Source: Xanthostigma xanthostigma (taxonomy: Eukaryota > Arthropoda > Insecta > Raphidioptera > Raphidiidae). Taken from it: a DNA stretch of 64,000 nt. Below the pieces are notes generated by a model. The model ran no database searches, was not told the DNA's origin, and saw only the letters and a list, made by a program, of their open reading frames with translations. Below, in pieces: positions 1 through 11,636 of this stretch. Position 1 is the first letter of the stretch. The number at the start of each line of letters is the position of its first letter. The stretch spans positions 40,456,001-40,520,000 of the forward strand of contig OY754466.1 of the NCBI GenBank assembly GCA_963575645.1, read 5' to 3'. A program made the position numbers and the translations under genes.

Positions 1-7
1 ATATATA

Positions 8-1127
8 AAGGTCGCTGCACACGAGGCTGGTTTTGTCGTTAGATACATCGCTAGATTTGGCTGCTATATTTCAAGTGTGCTGCGGCACTGGTATTGATGA
101 TGGCTTTCATGTGATCGCTTCACACAACGCATGTTTTGAAGCTGATTTTGTAGCGCGCAATGACAGTTCGAATGTTAACAAAAGTGAACGTTTATTGTCT
201 CTGAACCGAACACACACTACGACGCCATGTTTGTTTGGTTGCGTTTGCCCATGTCGACACGTGACAAGATACTGTCACCTGATTAGGGTAGCCGCCGGAC
301 ATGTTTGTCTTTTTATGGTTGTGCCCGACCAAATATTTACAAGTCCGGCATTTGTTAAGCTTTTTGTCAATGAAATTTCAGGGAAACTGACGTAACTGAT
401 AAAGTAGCTAAAATGTTTAAATTTCCAATATTCATACATACTTACCGAGTATTGTTATTTTTTTCAAATGTTAAATATTTTTTTAATTTTCCTAATTGAA
501 ATGCCAAAGTCAAATAGTGGCGTGTAGCTATTATTTTCCTACCAGAAAAATGAGAAGATGGCTATTTGTGTTTGCTGTCTTGGATTTATCTATTTAATAG
601 AATTTCGCTGTTAAATGGTAGTTTTTTGTAACAATTATTATTATTTTATTCAACATATTGATTAATGTAAATTTGTAACATGAATATTATTTAATTCAAC
701 ATATTTATTAACGTAAGTTTGTAACATGAATACTATTTAATTCAACACATTTATTAATTTAAGTTTTTTAACAGGAACACTACTTCCTAGTTCATACGCT
801 CCGCTGCCATCTTGCCTCTGTATCTCTACATGACCACCACAGTACACCAGTGGCGGCGTGACTTTTTAAGACGTGGTGTTATACAGATTTTAATTATAAC
901 GCCCGGCTAATTTTGTAATAAACACAGTGATTGATTAGTATAAAACAATTAAAAATACCTAGTCTAGTTCGGCTTTTAGAGCTAAATGTCCGGCTAAATA
1001 GAATTCCGAGTCCGGCTTTTCTATTTTTGGGTCTGGCAACCCTATAGCAGTGACAGTTCCATTCTCCCACGAAGCGCGGCAGCCTGTCCAAGTCCTAACA
1101 GAAACCAGCTTTGTGTGCAGCGGCCTT
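8..1127. mobile_element. TIR DNA transposon, family A copy 1 (non-autonomous)
   Basis: The ends are inverted: AAGGTCGCTGCACACGAGG at the left and its imperfect complement (AAACCAGC..GTGTGCAGCGGCCTT read inward) at the right. Both ends are flanked by TA, which fits a 2-bp TA target duplication. The interior is AT-rich with short direct repeats near 640-760 (variants of TTCAACATATTTATTAA). No reading frame resembles a transposase, so this is a MITE-like or internally deleted copy. The same terminus recurs at 30,942-32,700 (both ends) and at 43,743 (one end only). The class (Harbinger-like or other TA-type) is not settled. Confidence 0.7.
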
Positions 1128-2820
1128 TATGCTCTTTGCACCTAACTTTCATAACTTACCTATTCATTGTTGTTTGCGTATTTTTTTTGTGACTTATTAA
1201 AAATTTTATTATTATGCAAAGTTTCAGCACTTGTCGAATATGCCATAAATATTGAATAGCTATAAATTTATAATATCTCACTTGGAGAATCACAATTAGA
1301 AAAGATGCTAAAGATATTTTATAGCGCAGTAAATAATGCGCTATTGAAACCGCTTAAGTGCACATAAGAAGCATAACTTTTATTTTATAAAACGTGCATT
1401 TATGTATCATTTTATTCGAAGAGTGATCATTATAAAAATTATTATAAAAAATAGCATCTTCCATCTGTTTATGTGAATGATACGATCTCAACCAAGTCAT
1501 AAGTGTAGTTGTTCCAGAAATAATCTTAATAAATTGGCTCGAAACATCACGTACAACACATTACGTTAAATAGTATAGTATTTCAACGTTTCTTTTACTT
1601 ATCTTATCCTACCAATGATAGCTTTTACAGTCAGTCATCTTAAACAATAAATTGATATGACGGCAAACAATAATAAAAACCACTCTGTTCAACTTTAAAA
1701 TATATACAGCTATGTCATTTTGTCATTATAAACAGTCTATGAATTAAATTATATATTGAAGTATCATTATATGTAGACAAAAAAGTGAGGTTAGGTCGTT
1801 ATTCTGTTTTTTTTATTCGTTGAGAACATGGCGCGATGCTATGTGAAGGTTTTGTTTTATGTTCTGCCTTATGATTGGTTAATTTTAACACATTGTGTAA
1901 GAACACTGCAGTGCAGCTTACCTTTTTGTAGGCAGCAATTGATTGCCGGTTTTGCAGTAAGAGGGCACCGGATTTGTACAGCTACATTAAAAAAAAACCT
2001 AATAATTTGCGTTTTTATAGTTTTATTATTATATACACTGATAATAGTAAAAAATCGGTTTCATCAATGCGTAGAGGAAATTTTTTTTTTTTAATTACAT
2101 ATTTTATTAAATAAATTATTAGTTGAATAAATGTTAATAGATAAGTTTACTAATTTAAAATATGTAAACGTTACTTAAGGGAGTTCCATCCATATATCAA
2201 AATGATCAGAATACAGTGAAATCGAGTTTACATGTAATAAATAATAAATATTAACCAAAACACTACATTCAAAATCTGTGAATATCCTGAGCTAAGTAAC
2301 GAAGAAATTAGAATTTGTATTTACATGTAGGCTCTTATGGGAAACCCTGCAATTTACCTTTTTCTCCTTATGGCTTCGTTTATTGTACGAGTCGAAACAT
2401 TAAAGACACGTCCGAATTTATGTTAGATGTCGCTATCAATAAACGTCATGATCGTCTTATGCAACTTTAAGTTACAAGCAGTGCCATTTAAATGACTATT
2501 CTATAGTAACTAATAAACGTCAGTTGTGTACATGTCGCCAAAAACAAAAGCTACCTATATTATAATCCAACTCATACACACATTTTCGCGCTGTCATCTA
2601 ACGAAATTCTAGTAACTAAATTAAACGTAATACGTATCATGAGCAGCGTCGAGCATTACGGAATCACAGCGTCGAGTGTTACGGTATTTGCACGTTTTTA
2701 CTTCCATCCAAACGCGCAATCGACTAACGATTAGACTAATAGATCCTTTAATGCTCGATTTAAACGAGAATTAATTCTAGTACGTTCGATTCGAATCTAT
2801 TCGGCGATTGATTTTACCTT
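1128..2820. other. AT-rich non-coding stretch, nothing recognised
   Basis: No open frame with coding character, no tRNA and no clear inverted ends. The stretch holds A/T runs and scattered short palindromes only. It is probably intergenic DNA or an old, unrecognisable element. Confidence 0.5.
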
Positions 2821-3455
2821 TCCAACCCACTAGTGGGGAATGGTACCTACTAGTTTAGGTCAAAAATCACTTTTCAAAATTTTACAATATCTTTTCGTTT
2901 TGAGGTTTCCCGAATGCAAAATATATATTTTTGGAAAAACTCTGTGCGTCTGTTAGTCTGTGAGCACGATACAGGCAAACGGATAAGCGGATTGAAACCA
3001 AATTTTGGGGGGATGTTTGCTATGCAAATATGAAGAGCCCTATTGTTTTTGGGGAAAGTCGAAGCATGCGCAGAAGAGATATTTGCTATAATGATGCTTT
3101 TTATATATTTATAGTATACTTCATAACGGTTTATTATTCTATTTTTTTAAAGAAAGTTTCATTAATTTTTTTTTACTAAACTAAATATTTTGAAAAAAGA
3201 AAAAATCAGCTGTTATTTTGTTTTATAGATCTGTCAAAAATAAACTAGTTCAGCATGCTTTGATTAATTTTTACATGACGTGGAACATATTATGTAGGTA
3301 ACCCTGGCAACGAATAGCAAATATAATATTGAATACTAGCCATTACCCGCATCACTTTACGCGATATCAGAAATTTTATTTTCTTTATTATACTATATAA
3401 AATGTCAACATTTTGAAGTTGGAATGGTCCTGTCGCCCAATTGGCTGGATTTTTT
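2821..3455 (+). repeat. Interspersed repeat family H, copy 1
   Basis: About 630 bp running from ACCCACTAGTGGGGAATGG to TCGCCCAATTGGCTGG. The same sequence, collinear, is found at 9,520-10,660 and (3' part) at 17,984-18,436. Shared landmarks are GAAGAGCCCTATTGTTTTT, GCATGCGCAGAAGA, CATGACGTGGAACATA and GTCAACATTTTGAAGTTGGA. This copy is uninterrupted, so it serves as the reference for the insertion in copy 2. No coding capacity is visible and the element class is not known. Confidence 0.75.
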
Positions 3456-3995
3456 TTATAGAATTAATCTAAAAGCCTGCTTCCATATTCAACATCAAAG
3501 TCCAAAGACGGATTAGCCATATTGCTTGTGGAAGCTGTATAAATGTGGACCATTTATTCAATGCTGGTGTGTAATATGAATGGTACGATGGAGTCTTAAA
3601 TATCGTGTAGCCTGTAAGAGAATGGTCAAGACTCAAGTCTTAGTACAATACGTTGATCCACCATCCAGATTTCATGCAATCATTACATTACACTATATCT
3701 ACGTGAGGCGTGTTGCAAGTTTCATACGCGGCCACGGCTATGTGTTTAGTTTTAATGGCATGTCGTGAAAATATCATTTTGTTAGATTCAATTATACACA
3801 GTCAGATATCTCAGCAGAAACATGTGTTTCAGTTTCTTGTATGGTCGAATGAAAATGTTTCATCAATAGCGTCATAACTGTAAGCATCCCAAGGTAATGG
3901 TTTCAGTTCAATGGCTTCAAGAAAACTAAGTATATAAAGAGTGTTAAGTCTGATTGAGACAACATTAATATTTAATCCTGTGCAGTTAGATCTAG
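3456..3995. other. Non-coding stretch, nothing recognised
   Basis: A short spacer between repeat H and the next TIR element. Short open frames here have no recognisable domain, biased codon use or flanking splice sites. Confidence 0.4.
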
Positions 3996-4589
3996 CCAGA
4001 AGCGGACTAGCAGTCTCGGCCGCCCTAAGCCGTTTAGTACTAGCCGCCCTTTTCTGCTGATTTTGCAGAGTAAAAATGTAAAGTATCTACTTACAAAAAC
4101 AATATTGCATTCAGTTAAGCAGTTAATTAATTAGGAGCCATTCAAGTATTACGTAAGCACCAAAGGTAGGGGAGGGGGTTTTTGCTTAGCTTATTTTTGA
4201 TGACATGGGGAAATGGGGGTCTAGATGCTGATTACGTCAGCAATATTTATTTATTTACTTTTTCTGCAAATTTTAATGAATTATGATGTGGCGACCCTAC
4301 TTGTCTATGCTCGAAAGTGAAAAGCATGTTCAGGAATTCCCTAAAAAAATCTTTTTAAAAAAATATAACCTCCTTCAAAAAAGCATCACTAAAAACGGAC
4401 CAATGTTTACGTAAGGAGGGGAGAGGGTAAGAGCTTTGCTTACTTTTGCTGACAAGAAGGGGGGGGGTTAAAATTACTAAAATTCTGCTTACGATACTTG
4501 AATTGTCCCTTACGGCGTTCAAGGAAAATACCACGCCGCGCCTGCGCTAGGCCCGGGCTTAGTCGGCCTTATGGAAAGTCCGCCTCTGG
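3996..4589. mobile_element. TIR element (hAT-like ends) carrying a nested element
   Basis: The termini are CCAGAAGCGGACT at the left and AGTCCGCCTCTGG at the right. Just inside them are a second pair of complementary stretches (GGCCGCCCTAAGCC / GGGCTTAGTCGGCC). Ends of the CAGxxGCGGA type are common among hAT MITEs, but no clean 8-bp target duplication is readable. A second inverted element sits inside (4,133-4,510). Confidence 0.55.
4133..4510. mobile_element. Nested MITE with TTCAAGTATTACGTAAG ends
   Basis: The left end holds CCATTCAAGTATTACGTAAG and the right end its near complement (CTTACGATACTTGAATTG). The interior has G-rich runs. A related terminus (CCATTAATTACGTGAG) starts near 18,450, so this is a dispersed family. 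Non-coding. Confidence 0.5.
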
Positions 4590-4793
4590 ACTCATCTAGC
4601 TATAGCCTGCTATTGTAATTGTTAAGATACACCCATTGTTACAATGCTATATATAAGAATGTCATGACATGATGCAAAAGTTGAGATAAACTGAGTATTG
4701 CATAGCAACAGAGTTAAGTATGCATCATCGGAGAACGTACCTATTTCGTTGTACATTTGCTCCCATCGCATGGTATCAGTAGGTACATATATA

Positions 4794-6073
4794 CAGGTGT
4801 CCAATTAGACCTTTACAATTTACTTATGCCGCCATTTTGATTTGCAGCCATTTCTGACAGTTATTGACTTGTAACAATCTAGTTAGTATGTTAAATTTAA
4901 TGAAAATTAAACCCTATTTCCTATCAAAGCTATTATTATTATAGAACGTTAATATTCAAATTGATAAGTTGTTATCTGTTAACTTCAACGCTAAATTGCA
5001 ATCCTAATTGTGGCGAGATTTAATCCAATATTTACCATAATTGTCGCGATCCTGCAAAACAAGTGAGCGCATTATATTAAACCACGAAAGCCACGACTAC
5101 CATTTCAAAGCCGATTTCAGACCATAGTTTACACCAGCGGTTTCCAAAGTCGGGGGGTGCAAGATTCATCAGGGGGGCGCAGATTAATTGCAAATATCGT
5201 CGTTGTTCTGATAAAATCATGGTGTTAAGAATAAACGCTCAAACATAATTACCAAATAATGGGCATTTTATATATTAACACTGATTTTTTTTCAGTAAAA
5301 AAATTATTTACAAATTGTTGACAATTTTTTTCAAAGGGAGGAGGGCGATAGATGTAAGATTTTTTATTAGGGGGGGCGTTAGTGCACAAAGTTTGGAAAC
5401 CGGTGCTTTACACAATTAAAGGTATTTTTTAATTTGACTTGTTGCTAGTGCAAGGAACGAGGATACTGGACCGAGTGATATAAGAGATTGGAGTCTGCGG
5501 TATTCCCAGTGATAAGCCGACTCCCATTAAATAAAAAAAGATTTGTTAATGATTATTGTTTGAATATCTGTCGGTGTTTAGAACGATCGACATTTACTAT
5601 TTCAAGCTTCCAGAACCTTCCACAGTCGTTGCTAATCTGCAACGGGCACTGCGCCACAGACTGATGAATCTTTAGTGAAGACGCGGAAATTCGTTATGGA
5701 GCGTTTTACAACATAACAGCGTGTATTAACTATCAAACTGTTTTATGAAAATCAGTCTTCTATTTCGAAAACTCTTAGAAAATAAGTGACGAAGCCCTTT
5801 TCGACCTCAACAAACAAAATTCTCCCTATTAGGGTGAAGTACAACATTAATTTTCGTACAACCATTGCATGATTGCATCCTCATAAAGGAAAAATGAGGT
5901 GTGAAATTTGGTCTGGAGGAATAACTGAACCTTGTTTCTTTAAAGTCGCTGCTATTTTGATGAGGTCACGTCATATGTATTTTCCGCGTATACACTAAAG
6001 ATTTGTCGACAACTGTCAAGTGTTAAAAATGGCGGCATAAGTAAATTGTAAAGTCTTAAGCTGGGTCACCTGT
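4794..6073. mobile_element. 1.28-kb TA-flanked TIR element containing a nested hAT MITE
   Basis: Inverted terminal repeats of about 57 bp begin CAGGTG and contain TTTACAATTTACTTATGCCG on both sides. The element is bounded by TA on both sides, as for mariner/Tc1-type insertions. The interior shows no intact transposase. A 271-bp hAT-type MITE (5,135-5,405) has landed inside. Confidence 0.7.
5127..5413. mobile_element. hAT-type MITE with 8-bp target duplication
   Basis: The element body is 5,135-5,405. It starts CAGCGGTTTCCAAAGT and ends AAAGTTTGGAAACCGGTG. It is flanked by GTTTACAC (5,127-5,134) and CTTTACAC (5,406-5,413), 7 of 8 bases identical, which is the hAT hallmark. G-rich strings lie just inside both ends. 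Non-coding. Confidence 0.75.
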
Positions 6074-6469
6074 ATTTATATATAAATGCATTATATATCT
6101 ATGTAGGTAATCATCTGAATTGGTCATTTTGTTGCTTTCTTGAAAGGTTTATATTTATCATAGTACGTGTTGGCATTTATTTATAATTTCAATGCGAAAT
6201 AAGTTTTGAGCATTATCATTTCTGATCATTTCTTATTTAATAATTGATTTGACCACATTTGATAATTGAGACTTATTTTTACTATTATAGTATAAATATT
6301 AAAAATAAAATAGTTTTTTTTTTGCTGTATTACAGTGCACATGATAAATTCATATTAAAATAAAATCAGAGTTTAAAAACACTCGAAAAAAACACTCTTT
6401 TATATAGCAATGTGGGCTAAAAAGTACAATCAATTTTTAAATATAAACATATTGTTCAACAGCAATGCG
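6074..6469. other. AT-rich non-coding spacer
   Basis: Very AT-rich, no feature recognised. Confidence 0.4.
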
Positions 6470-6780
6470 CTAAACCAGGGGTTATTTGATTTTTTTAAAG
6501 GGTGTCTTAGCGGGCCAGACTCTAAATTAAAAACTAAAACACATACTAAATTATTCTTTATTTAGTTAAAATCAATTTTCATATAAAGGTAATAGAAAGA
6601 GTAAATTATCTTCAGCTTGAGGATCCAGACACCTGAGGTCTTGTTTTTGATAAGCTCATTGATGTCAGCTGGGTGTCTAAAATCCTCACTGGATAGATTC
6701 AGGTCGCGGGCCCTATTGAGGCGAATTGAGTGTCGCATCCGGCCCGTGGGGCGTATCTTTAACATCACTGCCCTAAACAA
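6470..6780 (-). repeat. Interspersed repeat family D (GGCCCGC-containing), solo copy
   Basis: In reverse orientation this matches blocks at about 33,545-33,690, 35,030-35,335 and 37,320-37,655. Shared strings include GACATCAATGAGCTTAT, TTACCTTTATATGAAAATTG and TAGTATGTGTATTAGA. The GCGGGCCC core and the CACCC edge resemble old hAT derivatives. Short open frames on both strands here are by-products of the repeat. Confidence 0.6.
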
Positions 6781-6904
6781 TGCTTTTTTTTTGTCTTAAA
6801 ACTTACTGTTTTGGAGTTATTCCAATCACTTTTCGATTCCCTGGAAACTACTGTACTCGTCTTTAAAAACGAAAAAATTAAGGCCATGTTAAAATTTGTT
6901 GTTG

Positions 6905-7226
6905 ACTGCACAGCACCAACCTGCACAAACCAGCACCAGCCAGCAAATTAAGTGCAGGTTTAGTAATGTGCGGTAGACATTTAGCAGTATTCAAATAGTT
7001 TTATCAATATAAATTAATTATTGAAAACGACACATCACTAGCACACTTGATCGGTCCAGTGCGGCTAGACAGAATTTGCAGGCGACCGACTGACGATCGT
7101 TGCTGGCTGTTGATTGCAGGTGCTGGTCTAATATATGCTACTCCGTTAAATAACACGGGTATAAACTGGATTTTTTGCTCCGTGCTGTTCAGGTCGTGTA
7201 GGTTCATGCTTGACAAGTGTGCGCGG
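6905..7226. mobile_element. TIR element family G, copy 1
   Basis: The right end is GGTTCATGCTTGACAAGTGT. The interior shares CACATCACTAGCA, GGTCCAG and GACGATCGTTGCTGGCTG with the 54.8-57.0-kb copy. A more complete pair of ends is seen at 47,852-48,184. The left terminus is poorly preserved. Non-coding. Confidence 0.55.
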
Positions 7227-7820
7227 ATTTTTAGGGTTCTAATACGAGAACTGATGAAAATATCAATTGGATTTTCCGTACAAACAAAACTATATGCTAA
7301 ATCTTCCGCAAAAGAAGTACGTGTGAACTGTACACAAAATAATAATTAATCGACACTGCATTTGTACATATGTAGGTATATAATCATAGAACATAACTGA
7401 TAAATATCTATCTTTATTTGATTACAGCTGTTCCAGCAACGAGTTTATAGGTAATATTTAGAAATTTTGTATTCTTTTGCGTTAATATTTTGATTTAACG
7501 TTATTCTTAGTATGTAATAATTATATTAAACGTGCTCAACTCAACGACCATATTTTTTTCGAACATGTTCAACCAGTTTGATTTGTAAATATCAAACCAA
7601 TAAATAACCTTCAGCCAGTGACGGCGGTTGAACATTTTAAATGGGTACGCTTTGCAGGATCAACCTCATGAGGTACGGAGGTAATTAAATTATGAATCAC
7701 ATCCATATTTATTGTTTATGATGTTTTGATTATAAACTTTTTTCATACACCTTTGACAACAAACTACAACAAACACATACCAGTCACTACTGCCATAAGC
7801 CGAGTGTCGTGTATCCATAT
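7227..7820. other. Non-coding spacer
   Basis: AT-rich, no recognised gene, RNA or mobile-element end. Confidence 0.4.
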
Positions 7821-8356
7821 ATGTGTATTAGTGATGTGCCGGATATCCGTATCCGTATCCGCGGATATCCGAGGGAAAAGAAAGATCCGTATCCGTATCT
7901 GTTAGTTTTTGGCGGATCTTTTACCTTATTAATTCATAGATGGAATTTTATATATATAGGTGATTAGGTAATAATGAAAAACTGTTAAAATCCATTCAGA
8001 TTATTTTTTATTTTTTTAAAATCGTATTTGGCACCTTTATATTGCAAACATGTATCGTAGTGAGTACCATACCAATAGTACATAACTCAACGGTAGGTAC
8101 TATAAAACTATCTTTATAATGAGATATTGCACATTGATCGTTGGAAAGAGACAATCTGTTATGAGAGTTAACACTTAAAAAGGTCAATAACTTTTTCCCA
8201 TAACAAGTAGTCTCTTTACAAAGGTCGATGTGCAATATTTACCGCCGCGTACTCTAAGAAAGTTAAGATCCGTATCCGCAGAGCTTGAAACCAAATATCC
8301 GTATTCAGATCCACGGATATACATTTTTAACGATCCGGCACATCACTAATGTGTAT
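7821..8356. mobile_element. hAT-type MITE (family C, copy 1) with perfect 8-bp TSD
   Basis: The element body is 7,829-8,348 (520 bp). The ends are TAGTGATGTGCCGGATA and its complement (ATCCGGCACATCACTA), and subterminal regions are full of ATCCGTATCC/GGATACGGAT repeats. Flanks are ATGTGTAT at 7,821-7,828 and again at 8,349-8,356: an exact 8-bp duplication, diagnostic of hAT transposition. There is no transposase frame. A second, inverted copy lies at 24,002-24,533. Confidence 0.9.
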
Positions 8357-8471
8357 GTACGACATACGTACCGCCCAGTCTAAGCCGTCAAAGGTGTTGA
8401 CTGAATGAGATAGATTCAGTGAACACGAACACTTCTAAAATATGACAATGATAGAAGCTTATTTGTACTAA

Positions 8472-8708
8472 TGTGCTGTCGGTAAATGCAGCTCACAGCC
8501 GATCTAATTAGCAAGAAAATCTGCCACACAGAACACGCACGAGTTTTGTGGTCTGCCATTGACTGTTAAAGTTTTGCGTTGACTGTATTACTATTACACT
8601 ATTTCCTTACATTAAATATTGGTAAAATATGAAAAATAGAAATATGAAGTACCTAAAATGTTGGTTGTTCTGCAGCTCTGCAGCGCTCATAGAGGAACCG
8701 CCACTGCC
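8472..8708 (+). repeat. Interspersed repeat (family M), copy 1
   Basis: Starts at GTCGGTAAATGCAGCTCA and ends near GCTCATAGAGGAACCGCCAC. It is matched collinearly at 44,365-44,714. Non-coding and of unknown class. This copy lacks a segment of about 90 bp that the other copy carries. Confidence 0.65.
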
Positions 8709-9519
8709 TTCAATAAAATATATACATTTTTACAGAGTAAAAATCGTATCATATATTAATTAATTATTCTAGAAAATCAGAAAAAGAAGAAATTAAGTCC
8801 GTTAACTAAAGAATAATGGGAAACAAAATAGTGTTTATTGCATGTTCAATAATCAACATGTTTCATTGATTCAGATTTAAATCCACTTAAAAAAGAAGAT
8901 AAATGCAATATGTAGATTTCAAAATTAACATTTAATATTGAAAGTATGTCTGTAAACTGAGAGAAAATTTGCAATATAGCTTAAGTTGAAAGTTACAAGC
9001 ACTAATTACCATTTGCAATTTAATTTGTATTCAGAAACAATAAGTAAATGCTTCTATTACGGGCATATTTGTAAATTTTGCATTCGAAAATACTCACGAA
9101 CACTAACTAAAATAGCATTTTATACAAATTACCACGTCTCGACAGATTTTGATCGCGTGAGTCGAGCACATAAAAACAAATGCCGACGGCTATACATGAC
9201 AGTTGACTGTGTGCAGCATACCCGCCACTTCACTTGTTTTACTAATGAATTGAATACACACGTATGTATAACCAACAATATAATATGGCGCGTTAGACGG
9301 CTGCTTCTGAAACTTTTCCATGTTACGCCTTCCTATAATCATGTTGAATTTTCAATGCGTCTTCCTGAAAAAAACTTCCCTATTATGGGCCGTCAAAAAT
9401 GCCGAAAATAAGTTACCCAGCGCCGTGACTACGACCTGGCACCAGGGACCCGCGCCGGGGACGCAAACTCGGGTGGCCGCATTCAGCAATGCGATTATGA
9501 TTGTTTTTTACCATTATCT
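8709..9519. other. Non-coding stretch with an open frame of no recognised meaning
   Basis: An open frame of about 140 codons (8,986-9,411, +) starts at a non-ATG codon in one reading. It has no recognisable motif, and its composition matches its surroundings. I treat it as chance. Confidence 0.35.
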
Positions 9520-10660
9520 AACCCAAAGTGGGGAATGGTATTACTAGTTTAGGTCAAAATTCACATTTCAAAATTTTACGATATTTTCCGTTTTGAGGTC
9601 ACTCGAATTCAAAAAACATATTTTTGGAAAAACTCTGTGTGTCTATTTGTTTGTTTGTCGGTAAGTCTATTACTCTTTGAGTACGATACAGGTCAAATGG
9701 ATGAAGGTATTGAAACCAAGTTTTGGGAAGATGTTTGATACGCAAATATGAAGAGCTCTATTGTTTATAGGGAAAATCGGCGCATGCGCAGAAGATATAT
9801 ATGCTATAATGATATTTTTTTATATAATAATGGTATACTTTTCAAAATGACTTATTATTCCATTAATTATTTTTTCAAGAAAATTTTGTTAAAAAAATTT
9901 TTTTTCTAAACTTTATAGTTTCGGAAATATTTTGAAAATAAAAAAAATCAGCTGTTATTTTGTTTTGTAGATAAACTAGTCAAGAATGTTCAAATCTTTG
10001 ATTAACGTCTAAATAGAAAATAAATATACTAATTGTCCACCAATTTTTTTTACCATATATTGACAAAAATTATATAAAAAAAATATAAATCAAAATAACA
10101 AAGGATGACGTTTCGATCCGGATTTGGATCTTCTTCAGAAAAATATAAAAAATATTAGTATTAGTTATTTAATATTATGTAATAGAATGCACGATGATTG
10201 AATATTTTTGAAAGAATCAAAAGAATTAATGAAAAATATTCAATCATCGTGCATTCTATTACATAATATTAAATAACTAATACTAATAATTTTTATATTT
10301 TTTAGATTTTGCTGAAGAAGATACAAATCCGGATCGAAACGTCATCTTTTGTTATTTTGATTTATATTTTTTTATATATATAATTTTTGTCAGTATATGG
10401 TCTGAAAAAAATTGGTCGACAATTTTATTTAGTTAAGCATGCTTTGATTTATTTTTACATGACGTGGAACATATTATGTAGGTAACCATGGTAACGAATA
10501 GCAAATATATCCTATTGAATAATACTCCTTACCCGCGTCACCTCACGCAATATCAGAAATTTTATTTTCTTTATTATATGTACTATATCAAATGTCAACA
10601 TTTTGAAGTTGGAATGGTCCCGTCGCCCAATTAGAATAGAATCGAATAGAAATGGCTAGA
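9520..10660 (+). repeat. Interspersed repeat family H, copy 2, split by a palindromic insertion
   Basis: Collinear with 2,821-3,455. The match breaks near 9,975 (after ATAAACTAG) and resumes near 10,434 (AGCATGCTTTGATT). The intervening DNA is the palindromic Penelope-like relic described separately. Copies 1 and 3 give the uninterrupted arrangement. Confidence 0.75.
9975..10433. mobile_element. Palindromic Penelope-like relic with paired hammerhead-like motifs
   Basis: Positions 10,032-10,423 form one long inverted repeat: arms of about 180 and 190 bp with a 22-nt loop at 10,210-10,231. Each arm carries a hammerhead-like core: CTGAAGA, a stem closed by GATCC/GGATC, then CGAAACGTC. The left arm reads on the minus strand (10,107-10,138) and the right arm on the plus strand (10,312-10,343). 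Left-flanking DNA contains CAAATCTTTGATTAACGTCT, a string shared with the relics at 23.5, 48.5 and 49.4 kb. Hammerhead motifs in terminal repeats are established for Penelope-like retroelements; assignment here is by that resemblance, since no reverse transcriptase or GIY-YIG frame is present. Confidence 0.6.
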
Positions 10661-11636
10661 TTTTTTTAAGAGATTGACAAGCTTGTGATCATCAAAATCT
10701 AATTTTTGTTTCGTGCTGGTCGCTTGGCATGCTACGCCCAAAGATAACACTTTGGACGTGTCAGGGCGTCGCGACGCACAGTTTGGGAACTACTTTGTTA
10801 GACGGAGTATACCTACGCCTAGTTGTACAGTGCTGCCACACTAACTGGCCATTTGTTGTTAAATACCATATCCGGTTCCGTCTTCAAGTGTCTTGAAGTC
10901 ACGATACTGTTTCCGCAAAACAAACCATTAACATACATCAAATACAACTACTGCTTTGTAAGATACATATTAATTAACATTTTTGTTTTAATATTATACA
11001 AGTTACACAGTTCTCAAGACATTCATTTATAACAATCAAATAAATTAACAGTATTATGATGTATGAGAAAAAATGCTGAATGCAACATTTGTGGAATACA
11101 TAATACTATATTTAGATTACATGACAACTAAACTTGCAATTTTTAAAATGATTTGTCTGGACATTTTTAGTTGTGTGTAATTGGACTCCAAAATTGATGA
11201 AGTGAATATAAAATAAAACTCGGGTCACAATGCCAAAACCCTCCCGACAATATTATTTGTTACTGTTGCGTGCTCCCTGTTGGGACGATAATGTGTTCCA
11301 TAGAATGTTCCAGACCACGACAACAACAACAATGGAAAGCAGGTAAAAACCCGACCTTCATAGAATTTCCTGGAGAAGGCAATGCATGCAAGAAAGGTTG
11401 AAATGCTTCTAGAACATTCGACAGGCGGGGGACGAAGCTATAAAATGCGAGCGTAGTGGTTGACGAGTCAGTCAATCAGTCAGTTGGTTAATTGCAGCGC
11501 GTACGTACAGAAGATTACAGATAACTGTGTGACATAAATTGTTCAGTGTCGGTACAGCAAGACCGCTGCTAAGATAGAATATAAATGAGCTGTGTAAACC
11601 ATTGAGTGCAATTATATAAATCTGGTTCTACATAAA
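10661..11636. other. Non-coding spacer
   Basis: No gene recognised. The GC content rises locally (about 11,270-11,520), but there is no conserved motif and no clean splice pair. Confidence 0.35.

Noticed and set aside
33-395. 120-codon frame on the plus strand
   Set aside because: It lies within a TIR element, has no recognisable motif and starts at a non-ATG codon; composition is that of the element.
8986-9411. 141-codon frame on the plus strand
   Set aside because: No conserved residues or splice context; the longest of many chance frames in AT-rich DNA, with a non-ATG start.
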